A DNA stretch of 64,000 nt from Parcubacteria group bacterium M10-OD1-1 (GTDB taxonomy: Bacteria; Patescibacteria; Paceibacteria; Moranbacterales; UBA2206). Each line of letters opens with the position of its first letter. Position 1 is the first letter of the stretch. The position numbers and the translations under genes are program-made. The stretch covers positions 1 to 64,000 of the forward strand of contig LSNL01000005.1 of assembly GCA_003056145.1 (NCBI GenBank), read 5' to 3'. Below the pieces are notes generated by a model. That model was not told the origin of the DNA, searched no databases, and was given only the letters and a program-made list of their open reading frames with translations. Below, in pieces: positions 53,259-61,378 of this stretch.

Positions 53259-54212
53259 ATGTTAACTGATGAAGCTAGAATCAAAGTTAGAGCCGGTAAT
53301 GGAGGTAATGGAGTTGTAGCGTTTGATAAAATAAAAATGAGTCTCGGTCCAACTGGAGGACGAGGAGGAAATGGAGGGAATATCTATTTTGAGGGAGTTT
53401 CTGATATTTTTGCCTTGAGGAGATATCGCCATCAAAAGAAATATTTAGGGAGAAGAGGGCAAGATGGCAAAGGTAATAAGTCAGATGGATTAAGTGGTGA
53501 AGATTTAATTTTGACAGTACCTATTGGCACTACTATTCATAATTTAACCACTAATAAAAATCTTGAAATTGTAGAAGTTGGTCAAAGAATTCTAATTGCC
53601 AAGGGGGGTGTTGGCGGAAGAGGAAATTTTTATTTTCGATCTTCTACCAATACTACTCCGCGTGAGCATGAAGAAGGAAGATCAGGAGAGGAAGTTGAGC
53701 TTTATTTAGAGCTTAAGCTGATTGCTGAAATTGGATTAATTGGTCTCCCTAGTGCTGGAAAATCTTCTTTGCTAAATGAATTAACTGCAGCTAATGTTAA
53801 AGTTGGTGCTTATCATTTTACTACTTTAGAACCAAACTTAGGAGTAATGGATAATATTATTTTAGCTGACATACCAGGTTTAATAGAAGGAGCTTCCAAA
53901 GGTAGAGGACTAGGAACTAAATTTCTTCGCCATATTCAAAGAACTAAAATCTTAGCTCATTGCATTTCTCTTGAATCAGCTGATTTAAAACATGATTATC
54001 AAATAATTAGAAAAGAATTAGAAAATTATAGCCAAATACTAGCTCAAAAGAAGGAGATAATTATTTTAACTAAAAGCGATCTTGTTTCTTCAGAGGATAT
54101 AAAGAAAAAAATGGCTAACTTTCCAATCGAGAAAGAAATTTTAATTGCTTCAATTCATGATTTAAGTTCTATTATTCAATTACAATCCAAATTTAAAGAA
54201 TTATTGCATTAG
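53259..54212 (+). CDS. obg: Obg GTPase
   Basis: 317 residues. The glycine-rich Obg fold (about 1-155, with GGNGGNGVVAFDKIK near the start and GRGGNGGNIYFEG) is followed by the G domain: G1 GLPSAGKSSLL near 166, G2 region with YHFTTLEPNLGV, G3 DIPGLIEGAS near 211, G4 TKSD near 273. The optional C-terminal OCT domain is absent. Obg is a 50S assembly and stress GTPase. rplU-rpmA-obg are often linked; here rplU is 6 kb away. Confidence 0.96.
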   Translation: MLTDEARIKVRAGNGGNGVVAFDKIKMSLGPTGGRGGNGGNIYFEGVSDIFALRRYRHQKKYLGRRGQDGKGNKSDGLSGEDLILTVPIGTTIHNLTTNKNLEIVEVGQRILIAKGGVGGRGNFYFRSSTNTTPREHEEGRSGEEVELYLELKLIAEIGLIGLPSAGKSSLLNELTAANVKVGAYHFTTLEPNLGVMDNIILADIPGLIEGASKGRGLGTKFLRHIQRTKILAHCISLESADLKHDYQIIRKELENYSQILAQKKEIIILTKSDLVSSEDIKKKMANFPIEKEILIASIHDLSSIIQLQSKFKELLH

Positions 54213-54297
54213 CTTTTAATAGATGATATATTGACATTATAGTAAACGAAAAAGAGATTAAGCAAACTAAAGAAATATTAAATAATCAGATTTCACA

Positions 54298-54528
54298 ATG
54301 GAACATTTTAGCTTAGAACTAGTAATTATTATAATAGTCCTCTGGACACTACCGTGGAAAGGAATTGCTCTTTGGAAGGCAGCTCGTTCAGGAGATAACG
54401 TTTGGTTTGTAGTACTGCTAGTTTTAAACACTTTGGCAATTTTAGAAATTTCATATATTTTCTTCTTTTCTCGAAAAAGAAAGAAGTTAATTTCTAATCC
54501 AAGAATCAATCCAAACGAACTAAAGTAA
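54298..54528 (+). CDS. DUF5652 small membrane protein
   Basis: 76 residues with two membrane segments (about 9-20 and 38-58) joined by LPWKGIALWKAARSGDNVWFV, the pattern of the DUF5652 family, and a basic cytoplasmic tail (SRKRKKL). The family is widespread in CPR genomes and has no known function. It lies between obg and another membrane protein gene 14 nt downstream. Confidence 0.8.
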   Translation: MEHFSLELVIIIIVLWTLPWKGIALWKAARSGDNVWFVVLLVLNTLAILEISYIFFFSRKRKKLISNPRINPNELK

Positions 54529-54542
54529 TCTAACTAAATTTT

Positions 54543-55238
54543 ATGTATTGGATTTTTTTAGCTATTTTTATTATTACTGTTTTTATTCCTGATATAATTC
54601 AAGGACCAATTTTATTTTTATCTGAGACTAGAGCAGAAGAATTGGCAATTTTTTTAATGGGAGTTATTGCTATTTTAGTTTTTGTAAAAAATGAGCGCCA
54701 ATTATTAATTCACAAAAAGGAAAAAGAAAAAGATCGGAAAAAAATTAGCCAAACAGTTAAAGATTTGGTAAACTCATATAGTTATATTGGAGAAGTAAAT
54801 CGAAAAATGGATTTATTGATGAGCATTGCTCTAGGTTTATCAGAACGCTCAGTTTTAAATCAATTCAAAGAAGAAGAAATTTATCAGTCAATAGTAACGG
54901 CCACTAAATTTTTATTAAAAGCTGATTTCTCAACACTGCGTTTTGTTAATACTGAAAATTTAAATACAGAGAAAGAAATTAAGATGGAGGAGGAGAATAT
55001 CAAAATAAAAAATAAGAAATTAATTAAACTTACTACTGAAACAAACACTGAAAAGGCTGAAAATTGTTTAATAATTTCTTCTAGCCAGCAGTTAAATAAA
55101 ATAAAAAGTTATTTGTTAGTTTGCGGATATAGCAAAGATGAAGAACAAAATCCTAAAAATATTGAAATATTAAAAGTTTTTGTTTCTCAAGCTTTGTTTT
55201 TGTATTCTTATACTAGACAATGTAAAATAAATAAATAA
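54543..55238 (+). CDS. Hypothetical membrane-anchored coiled-coil protein
   Basis: 231 residues. Two N-terminal membrane segments (about 3-20 and 35-50) are followed by a charged coiled coil (NERQLLIHKKEKEKDRKKISQTVKDL), a helical region, and a C-terminal part with a Lys/Glu-rich stretch and LIISSSQQLNKIKSYLLVCGYSKDE. The arrangement of the last half is loosely like a degenerate sensor or GAF-type domain, but no motif is firm. It follows the DUF5652 gene closely. Confidence 0.6.
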   Translation: MYWIFLAIFIITVFIPDIIQGPILFLSETRAEELAIFLMGVIAILVFVKNERQLLIHKKEKEKDRKKISQTVKDLVNSYSYIGEVNRKMDLLMSIALGLSERSVLNQFKEEEIYQSIVTATKFLLKADFSTLRFVNTENLNTEKEIKMEEENIKIKNKKLIKLTTETNTEKAENCLIISSSQQLNKIKSYLLVCGYSKDEEQNPKNIEILKVFVSQALFLYSYTRQCKINK

Positions 55239-55283
55239 TTTAATTTAATTTAATTTTCCTCAATTTTGAGGTTATCCAAATAT

Positions 55284-55559
55284 ATGAAGAAAGAAAATGT
55301 AAAACCATTAGGCGAAAATATTTTAGTTGAAGTCGTTAAAGAAAGTAATAAGACAGAGTCTGGCATTGTTTTGCCAGAAGATACTAATCAAGAAAAACCT
55401 CAAAAAGGTAAAGTTATAGCTATTGGTGAAAGTGAAAAGATAAGAGTGAAAAAAAATCAAAAAGTTATTTTTACTAAATATGCTGGAACAGAGATAAAAA
55501 TTAATAAACAAGCATTATTAATTTTGAAAAATGAAGATATTTTGGCTACCATTGAATAA
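55284..55559 (+). CDS. groES: GroES co-chaperonin
   Basis: 91 residues from the ATG at 55284; a TTG in frame at 55266 is less likely. VKPLGENILVEVVKESNKTESGIVLPED covers the first strands and mobile loop, and GKVIAIGE, VIFTKYAGTEIKI and the end ILKNEDILATIE complete the fold. It caps GroEL. groEL does not follow: a terminator and a convergent gene do. No CIRCE site lies upstream. Confidence 0.93.
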   Translation: MKKENVKPLGENILVEVVKESNKTESGIVLPEDTNQEKPQKGKVIAIGESEKIRVKKNQKVIFTKYAGTEIKINKQALLILKNEDILATIE

Positions 55560-55582
55560 AACATTTCACCTAGCTAGAATTT

Positions 55583-55625
55583 AAAAAAAACAGTTTCTAA
55601 AATAAAATTAAAAACTGTTTTTTTT
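55583..55625. terminator. Terminator shared by groES and the convergent operon
   Basis: A-run plus CAGTTT (55583-55596) pairs with AAACTG plus T-run (55612-55625). A/T tracts on both sides allow use from either strand. Confidence 0.85.
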
Positions 55626-55640
55626 ATTCTTTGCTAATAG

Positions 55641-56480
55641 TTATTTTACAAGAGCGAAGTCTTTGGTTTTCCAAGCACTTAAACCATCCGAAAGGGCATA
55701 AACATTAAAAAATCCCATGTCAAATAACCTGACTGCCCCTTGAAAAGCTAACAATCCATTATCGTCGCAAAGAATAATTTTTTTATTTAAAGGAACTTTC
55801 TGATAATTATTTTCTAATTGATTTAGAGGAATATTGATAGCCATTTTTAAATGACCGGCTTGAAATTTTTTATTATCCCTCAAATCAATTATATAAAGAT
55901 TTGATTGGTTATTTTGATTAATTAATTTATTTAAAGCATCACTTTTGATGTAGGTTACTTTTGATTGATCAACCATAGAGTAAGGGTCTCCATATGATAT
56001 AGTAGGATTAAAATTTTCTTTCCAACCTGAAAATCCACCCTCCAAATAAGCAACCTGCTTAAATCCTTCTTGAGAAAGAAATCCTAAAACTTTAATTTCC
56101 TTAGCCGTTAATCCCAAATTATCTATTAAAACGTAGTACTTACTAGGATTAAATCTAATGCTTTCAGCTGTTAAATTAGTTACAGATAAATTATTAGAAT
56201 TTAGGAGATGTTCTTTTTGAAAGCTAGCTTTAGTTCTTAAGTCCAAAAGAACAATGTTTTCTTTATTGTTTATTCTTTTTAATAATTCATCTGAGGTAAG
56301 ACCTTGATACTGATTATCTTTTTTTTCTTGAGCTAATATTTTTTTCTGCGTTACAGTAGTAGCTTCATTTTTTATCCAGAAAGATTTTACAATAAAAATA
56401 ATAACAATGATAAGTATCAAAAAAAAACCAATTAAAATAGCTGTTAAATTTTCTTTTGTTTGTTTGTTTGTTTGTGTCAT
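55641..56480 (-). CDS. Membrane-anchored double rhodanese-domain protein
   Basis: 279 residues. One N-terminal membrane helix (about 12-33) is followed by two rhodanese domains. The first (VLLDLRTKASFQKEHL ... FKQVAYLEGGFSGWKENF) has YVLIDNLGLT where the catalytic loop should be, so its Cys is missing. The second (LYIIDLRDNKKFQAGHLKMAINIPL ... ALSDGLSAWK) keeps a Cys in IILCDDNGLL. It probably handles sulfane sulfur or thiols outside the membrane. Last gene of the priA-def-fmt operon, 9 nt after fmt. Confidence 0.88.
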   Translation of the reverse strand: MTQTNKQTKENLTAILIGFFLILIIVIIFIVKSFWIKNEATTVTQKKILAQEKKDNQYQGLTSDELLKRINNKENIVLLDLRTKASFQKEHLLNSNNLSVTNLTAESIRFNPSKYYVLIDNLGLTAKEIKVLGFLSQEGFKQVAYLEGGFSGWKENFNPTISYGDPYSMVDQSKVTYIKSDALNKLINQNNQSNLYIIDLRDNKKFQAGHLKMAINIPLNQLENNYQKVPLNKKIILCDDNGLLAFQGAVRLFDMGFFNVYALSDGLSAWKTKDFALVK

Positions 56481-56489
56481 TGAAAAGAT

Positions 56490-57452
56490 TTATTTCAAAA
56501 TACTACCGACAAAATCTGGGCAACCATTGATAAATTCATTAATAGTAATTGTATTTTTACCTTCTAATTGAACTTCTTCTAAGATAATATATCCACCTGA
56601 AGCATAGACAGCAATTTTTTCGTTTAATTTGAAAACTTCTCCAGTTTGATATTCTTTAATTAACTTTTCTTGACCGAGAGATATTTTAATTAGTTTTAGA
56701 CGTAAATTATAACCATTCTTCTCTAAGTAAGAAAAAATTCCTGGCCAAAATATCAAAGCTTTAAATTTGTTATAAATTAAGCTAGCTTCTTCATTCCAAA
56801 AAATATGTCCATCTTCTTTCTCTATTAGTTGACAATAAGTAGATTTTTTTTCCTCTTGCTCTTGAGATTGAATTCTCCTTTCTACCCAAAGAGGAATAGT
56901 AATAACAAGCAACTGAGCAGAGATAGTCGCTAATTTTTTAGTAATAGTTAAATAATTATCTTCCGAACTTATTGTTATCTTTTTCTGAGTTAAAATAGCT
57001 CCTGTATCAATGCCTTTATCCATAACTATTATAGTAGCTCCTGTTTCTTTTTCTCCCTCTAGAATGGCATTTTGGATAGGGGAGGGACCTCGAAATTTAG
57101 GTAAAAGAGAAGCATGAACATTAAGACAATTAAAACCTGGTATTTCTAAAACTTCAATTGGCAATATTTTTCCATAAGCAGCTACAATAATAATATCTGG
57201 CTTTTGTTCTTTTAGCTCGGCAATGCTTTCCTCATTAAAAGATTTAGGTTCAAAAATTTTTAATTTATTTTTTTCAGCTATCTTTTTAACCGCTGATTTT
57301 GAAATTTTTTGTTGGCGACCAACTTTTTTATCTGGCTGAGTATAAACAGAAATTAAATTAAATTTATTTTCGATTAAATTTTCTAAAATCACTGAAGCAA
57401 AAGCCGAAGTACCCATAAAAATCATCCTTAATTTAATCACTTTTTTAACCAT
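56490..57452 (-). CDS. fmt: Methionyl-tRNA formyltransferase
   Basis: 320 residues (a start 27 nt later at Met10 is possible). MIFMGTSAFASVILENL at the start, PDIIIVAAYGKILP near 90, and the catalytic NVHASLLPKFRGPSPIQNAI motif near 113 are clear, followed by GATIIVMDKGIDTGAIL and the C-terminal tRNA-binding domain. It formylates initiator Met-tRNA. It follows def by 19 nt, the usual def-fmt pair. Confidence 0.96.
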   Translation of the reverse strand: MVKKVIKLRMIFMGTSAFASVILENLIENKFNLISVYTQPDKKVGRQQKISKSAVKKIAEKNKLKIFEPKSFNEESIAELKEQKPDIIIVAAYGKILPIEVLEIPGFNCLNVHASLLPKFRGPSPIQNAILEGEKETGATIIVMDKGIDTGAILTQKKITISSEDNYLTITKKLATISAQLLVITIPLWVERRIQSQEQEEKKSTYCQLIEKEDGHIFWNEEASLIYNKFKALIFWPGIFSYLEKNGYNLRLKLIKISLGQEKLIKEYQTGEVFKLNEKIAVYASGGYIILEEVQLEGKNTITINEFINGCPDFVGSILK

Positions 57453-57471
57453 AAGTTATTTTAGTAGTTAT

Positions 57472-57930
57472 TTATTTTTTAGTTTTTACCTCTTTATCAA
57501 TAAAAAGTATTCCTTCTAAGTGATCTATTTCGTGTTGTAAAGCTCTAGCTAATAGACCGTCTGCTTTGATAATTATTTTTTCTCCCTTTCTGTCTAAGGC
57601 TTGTATAGTAACTTTTTTTGATCGTTTAATGGGTATAAATTTTTCTGGAAAAGATAAGCAACCTTCTTCAGCTATTCCTTTAATCCAAGAGTGAGATTTA
57701 ATTTGAGGATTAATTAGAATATGAGTCACTCCATCTAACTTAGCAATACAAAGTCTGACTGATTTTCCAACTTGAGGTGCTGCCAATCCTAACGCATTAC
57801 CATTGTCTTCCATAGTTTCTAGCATATCAAAAATAAGTTCTTGAATTTCAGAGCTTTGAGAGTCTTCAATTATTTTAGTTTTTTGTCGGAGAAGATTATT
57901 AGGATATTTTAATATTTCCAAGATAGCCAT
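57472..57930 (-). CDS. def: Peptide deformylase
   Basis: 152 residues. All three metal-site motifs are present: GLAAPQVG near 49, EGCLSFP near 89 (metal-binding Cys) and QHEIDHLEG near 132 (HExxH). It removes the formyl group from new proteins, undoing the work of fmt. The gene is between priA and fmt in one minus-strand operon. Confidence 0.97.
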   Translation of the reverse strand: MAILEILKYPNNLLRQKTKIIEDSQSSEIQELIFDMLETMEDNGNALGLAAPQVGKSVRLCIAKLDGVTHILINPQIKSHSWIKGIAEEGCLSFPEKFIPIKRSKKVTIQALDRKGEKIIIKADGLLARALQHEIDHLEGILFIDKEVKTKK

Positions 57931-57960
57931 TTTATTTGTTATTTTTTAAAAACTAATTAG

Positions 57961-59979
57961 TTAAATAGTAGAAATAGGATCAACATCGATTATCCATCCA
58001 GAGTCTAATTTTTTTAATTCTTTAATTAATTTTAGGGGAAGATTTTGACTGGGTATTTTTATAATAAGCTGTTTTCTAAATTTTCCTCTTACTCTAGGCA
58101 CTAAAGGATCTATCGGTTCGGTTATTTCTAAATTAACAAGCTTATTTAAAATTTGGAAAACTTTTTCTGTTTCCTCTTCGACCTTTTTTTGATTTAAAGA
58201 TTGAAAAATAAGTTTGATAATCTTTCCAAATGGAGGTAATTTAAAAATCTTTCGTTCTTGGATAGCTTCTTCCCAAAATTGCTGATAATTTTTTTCTGAA
58301 GCTAATTGAATAACTCTATTTTCAGGATGAAAGGATTGGATGATAGCCACTCCTGGATATTTAGCTTTCGGTCGATTAACCCTGCCAATAACTTGGACAA
58401 TATTTTGAAAAGCTCTTTCTTCAGCAGAAAAATCAGGAAAAGATAATAAGTTATCTGTATCTATTATACCAACCAATGAAACTTGAGGCAAATCCCATCC
58501 CTTAGAAATCATTTGAGTGCCAATTAAAATATCTGCTTGTCCAGAAGAAAATTTTTGATATAGATTAGCTTGAAAATTATTTTTTTTTGCTAGATTAGAA
58601 TCTGCCACTAAAACTTTAGCCGAAGGAAATAAATTATAAATTTCTCTTTCTATCTTTTGAGTTCCTAATCCTATGTTTCTAAATTCTAAACTGTTGCATT
58701 TAGAACATTTAGGTAAAATATCTGACTTATACGAGCAATGGGTACACTGATAGTCCCCGTTTTTTGTATAAATTAAAGCCCGATCACAATGAGGACAACT
58801 TAATAATGTTTTACAAATCTTACAAACAGAAAAATTGCTCATTCCTTGTCGATTGATGAAAAGAATAATCTGTTGTTTATTTTTTAAAGCATAAGCAATT
58901 TCACTTTGTAATTTTTTAGAAATAGGAGAATAGTTTTTTGTCCATTTTTCCTTTTTCATATCTATAATCGTTGTTTTGGTTGGATAATAACTAGCTTGAG
59001 GTATTTTTTGATTAAAAGGAAGCCTCAATAAAACAACTTTCTTCTGAGTACTTTTCCAATAACTTTCTAAATTTGGAGTAGCTGATCCACGAACTATTTT
59101 ACATCGATGTAATTCAGCTAATTTTTCTGCTACTCTTCGAGCATCATAACGAGGATTCATATCCCATTGCTTATAAGATATGTCTTGTTCTTCATCAATA
59201 ATTATAAGTCCGAGCTTTTTAAAAGGAGCAAAAACTGCCATTCGTGTTCCAATAATAATTTTAGCTTGACCAGTTTTAATTTTTTGCCAATTAGTAAAAT
59301 ATTGACCTTTAGTTAGACTACTGCTACTTAAAGTAACAATCTCTTCTAATGGAAAATATTCTCCATAGCGTTCTAAGGCTTGAGGAATAAGAGTTTTTTC
59401 AGGAATTAAAATTAAAAATTGTAATTTTTTGTTTTGAGTCAACATTTTTAGAATAGAGTGGATATAAACTTCTGTTTTTCCTGATGAGGCTGGACCGAAT
59501 AGAAGAAAATTATTAGAAGACATTCTATTAACTCCTTCTCTCCTTATAATTTTATCTACTGATTCTAATTGTTCTTTAGTCAAAGTTATTTCTTTCGGAT
59601 AAATTATTTTTGAATTTTTATTTAAAAGTTTTGTTTTTCGTTCTTTAGTTCTAGCGGGAATAAAATTTTTCATTACTATTCCCAAAGAAATGATATAATA
59701 ATCAGCTATAAATTGAGCTAACTGAAGTTGTTTTTTAGTTAAAAAATCAATTTCTAAAAAAGAAGCTATTTTTTTTAGCTCAATACCACCTAACCTTTTA
59801 AAATCACTCCTACTTTTAATTACAATTCCTTCCACTTGTCTTTTGAAAAGAGGGATTGATACTAATGAACCACTAGCAATTTTTTTCTCAGCCAAGTAAC
59901 AAAAGAATTGTTCCCTAGTTAAAGGAATTCTTGTTAAAGGAAGAACATCAAGAATAAATTTTTTCTTTAAAACTGGCAT
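57961..59979 (-). CDS. priA: Primosomal helicase PriA
   Basis: 672 residues. A short N-terminal DNA-binding domain leads to the helicase core with Walker A FGPASSGKTEVY near 163, IIDEEQD (motif II) near 256, and the two zinc sites (CKICKTLLSCPHC and CTHCSYKSDILPKCSKC) near 385-425. QMISKGWDLPQVSLVG and VIGRVNRPK follow. It reloads the replisome at stalled forks. First gene of the operon; an extended -10 ends 6 nt before its ATG. Confidence 0.96.
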   Translation of the reverse strand: MPVLKKKFILDVLPLTRIPLTREQFFCYLAEKKIASGSLVSIPLFKRQVEGIVIKSRSDFKRLGGIELKKIASFLEIDFLTKKQLQLAQFIADYYIISLGIVMKNFIPARTKERKTKLLNKNSKIIYPKEITLTKEQLESVDKIIRREGVNRMSSNNFLLFGPASSGKTEVYIHSILKMLTQNKKLQFLILIPEKTLIPQALERYGEYFPLEEIVTLSSSSLTKGQYFTNWQKIKTGQAKIIIGTRMAVFAPFKKLGLIIIDEEQDISYKQWDMNPRYDARRVAEKLAELHRCKIVRGSATPNLESYWKSTQKKVVLLRLPFNQKIPQASYYPTKTTIIDMKKEKWTKNYSPISKKLQSEIAYALKNKQQIILFINRQGMSNFSVCKICKTLLSCPHCDRALIYTKNGDYQCTHCSYKSDILPKCSKCNSLEFRNIGLGTQKIEREIYNLFPSAKVLVADSNLAKKNNFQANLYQKFSSGQADILIGTQMISKGWDLPQVSLVGIIDTDNLLSFPDFSAEERAFQNIVQVIGRVNRPKAKYPGVAIIQSFHPENRVIQLASEKNYQQFWEEAIQERKIFKLPPFGKIIKLIFQSLNQKKVEEETEKVFQILNKLVNLEITEPIDPLVPRVRGKFRKQLIIKIPSQNLPLKLIKELKKLDSGWIIDVDPISTI

Positions 59980-59985
59980 ATTTTG

Positions 59986-60014
59986 ATTGTATCAGCCAAA
60001 AGATTTTAAAGCAA
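59986..60014 (-). promoter_or_regulatory. Leaderless-type promoter of priA
   Basis: On the minus strand TTGCTT (plus 60009-60014), 17-nt spacer, extended -10 TGATACAAT (hexamer plus 59986-59991), then 6 nt to the ATG. Confidence 0.65.
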
Positions 60015-60019
60015 AAAAT

Positions 60020-60048
60020 TTGATTTCTACTGAAAAATAAAGTATCAT
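60020..60048 (+). promoter_or_regulatory. Leaderless-type promoter of the 2H phosphoesterase gene
   Basis: TTGATT (60020-60025), 17-nt spacer, TATCAT (60043-60048), then 6 nt (TTGGCT) to the ATG at 60055. Confidence 0.7.
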
Positions 60049-60054
60049 TTGGCT

Positions 60055-60603
60055 ATGACTAACAAAATATTCATCAATATCAATCTGTCTACCAAAAATA
60101 AAAAAAGGATTATTCAAGCTACTCAAAAATGGCAAAATTTACCGATTAAATGGACTAAAGAGAAAAATCTACACATAACTTTGAAATTTCTAGGCTTTGT
60201 TAGGACAGAAGTTATTCCTGAAATATGTCGGCAAGTTTCTTTAGCTACTAAAAATTTTGAGATATTTGATTTAGAATTTGATAAAATTGAGCTTTTTCCT
60301 AATTCAATTACCCCAAAATCAATTACTATGTTAGGGAAAGACAGCGATGAACTAAAAAAATTAGTTAATAAAATTGAAAAAAATCTAGGCACAATTCAAG
60401 CAGAAAAACTTTCTTTCCGTCCGCAAATAATTATTGGAAAAATTAGAAAACAAAAATGGCTAGAATTAAAAAAAGAAGCTAAGCCTGAAATTGCTGAAAA
60501 ATTTTCAATGTTAATAGCCGTGGAAAACATTGATATTGTAGCAAGTAACTTTGAAAATTCTGAAAGTGAATTTTCTATAGTAGAATCTTGTCATTTGCAA
60601 TAA
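60055..60603 (+). CDS. 2H phosphoesterase-family protein (ThpR/LigT-like), second motif degenerate
   Basis: 182 residues from the ATG at 60055, supported by the promoter geometry. The fold of RNA 2',3'-cyclic phosphodiesterases is indicated by FININLSTKNKKRI at the start and LHITLKFLG with His40-x-Thr42. The second H-x-T that completes the active site (usually PHxTLGR) reads RPQIIIGKI, so Gln124 and Ile126 replace His and Thr. The protein may bind RNA ends without hydrolysis, or act differently. It is divergent from priA. Confidence 0.82.
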   Translation: MTNKIFININLSTKNKKRIIQATQKWQNLPIKWTKEKNLHITLKFLGFVRTEVIPEICRQVSLATKNFEIFDLEFDKIELFPNSITPKSITMLGKDSDELKKLVNKIEKNLGTIQAEKLSFRPQIIIGKIRKQKWLELKKEAKPEIAEKFSMLIAVENIDIVASNFENSESEFSIVESCHLQ

Positions 60604-60639
60604 TAGTTAATAAAAACATCTTAAAAAAAATAATCTTTT

Positions 60640-61362
60640 ATGCAAAGCCTTAAGATATTAAATGTCCGGGTAGATAATCTGAGCCAAAAAAATATTTTCA
60701 AACTAATTGATACTTTTTTAGATCAACCATCTTTTCATCAAATCGCTACTATTAATCCAGAATTTATTTTAACTGCTCAAAAAAATCCAGTTTTTCAAAA
60801 AATTATCAATAACTGCAATTTGAATATAGCTGATGGTTTTGGAGTAACTCTAGCTTATTTTCGTTTCAAAAAAATTTTAAAAGCTAGAATTGCAGGAGCA
60901 GATTTAATATTAAACATTCTAAAAAAAGCTAATCAGCGAAAAATGAAAATTTTTCTTGCCATTAAAAAAGAAGGTCTTTCTAATTATCAAGAGATTTATC
61001 TAATTTTGAAAAAAAAATATCCCAACTTAATAATAAATGGGGCAGATATTGATACTCAAAATAATAAGTATCTTAATTATCAATTACCTAAACAAAGTTA
61101 TCAATTATTATTTTGTAATTTCGGAGCGCCTGAACAAGAATACTTTATTAATAATATAAAAAATGATAAAATAAACTTAGCTATAGGAGTAGGAGGTAGT
61201 TTTGATTTTTTAACAGGTAAAATTAAACGAGCTCCTTTTTTTATGCGTAAAATTGGGTTAGAATGGCTTTGGAGATTACTTCAACAGCCTAAAAGGTCAA
61301 AACGCATTTGGCAAGCAGTAATAGTTTTTTTAATAGCAATACTCCTATGGAAAGAAAAATAA
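60640..61362 (+). CDS. WecG/TagA/CpsF-family glycosyltransferase (GT26)
   Basis: 240 residues. The pattern TINPEFILTAQKNPVFQKIINNCNLNIADGFGVTLA near residues 37-72 (with the catalytic Asp in ADG), the ARIAGADLI motif near 88, and FGAPEQEYFI plus VGGSFDFLTGKIKRAPFFMRKIGLEWLWRLLQQPKR near the end are diagnostic for GT26. It adds an N-acetylhexosamine-type sugar to a lipid-linked intermediate. It is far from the main glycan locus and 16 nt before gltX. Confidence 0.94.
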   Translation: MQSLKILNVRVDNLSQKNIFKLIDTFLDQPSFHQIATINPEFILTAQKNPVFQKIINNCNLNIADGFGVTLAYFRFKKILKARIAGADLILNILKKANQRKMKIFLAIKKEGLSNYQEIYLILKKKYPNLIINGADIDTQNNKYLNYQLPKQSYQLLFCNFGAPEQEYFINNIKNDKINLAIGVGGSFDFLTGKIKRAPFFMRKIGLEWLWRLLQQPKRSKRIWQAVIVFLIAILLWKEK

Positions 61363-61378
61363 TTTATAGCTAAATTTT

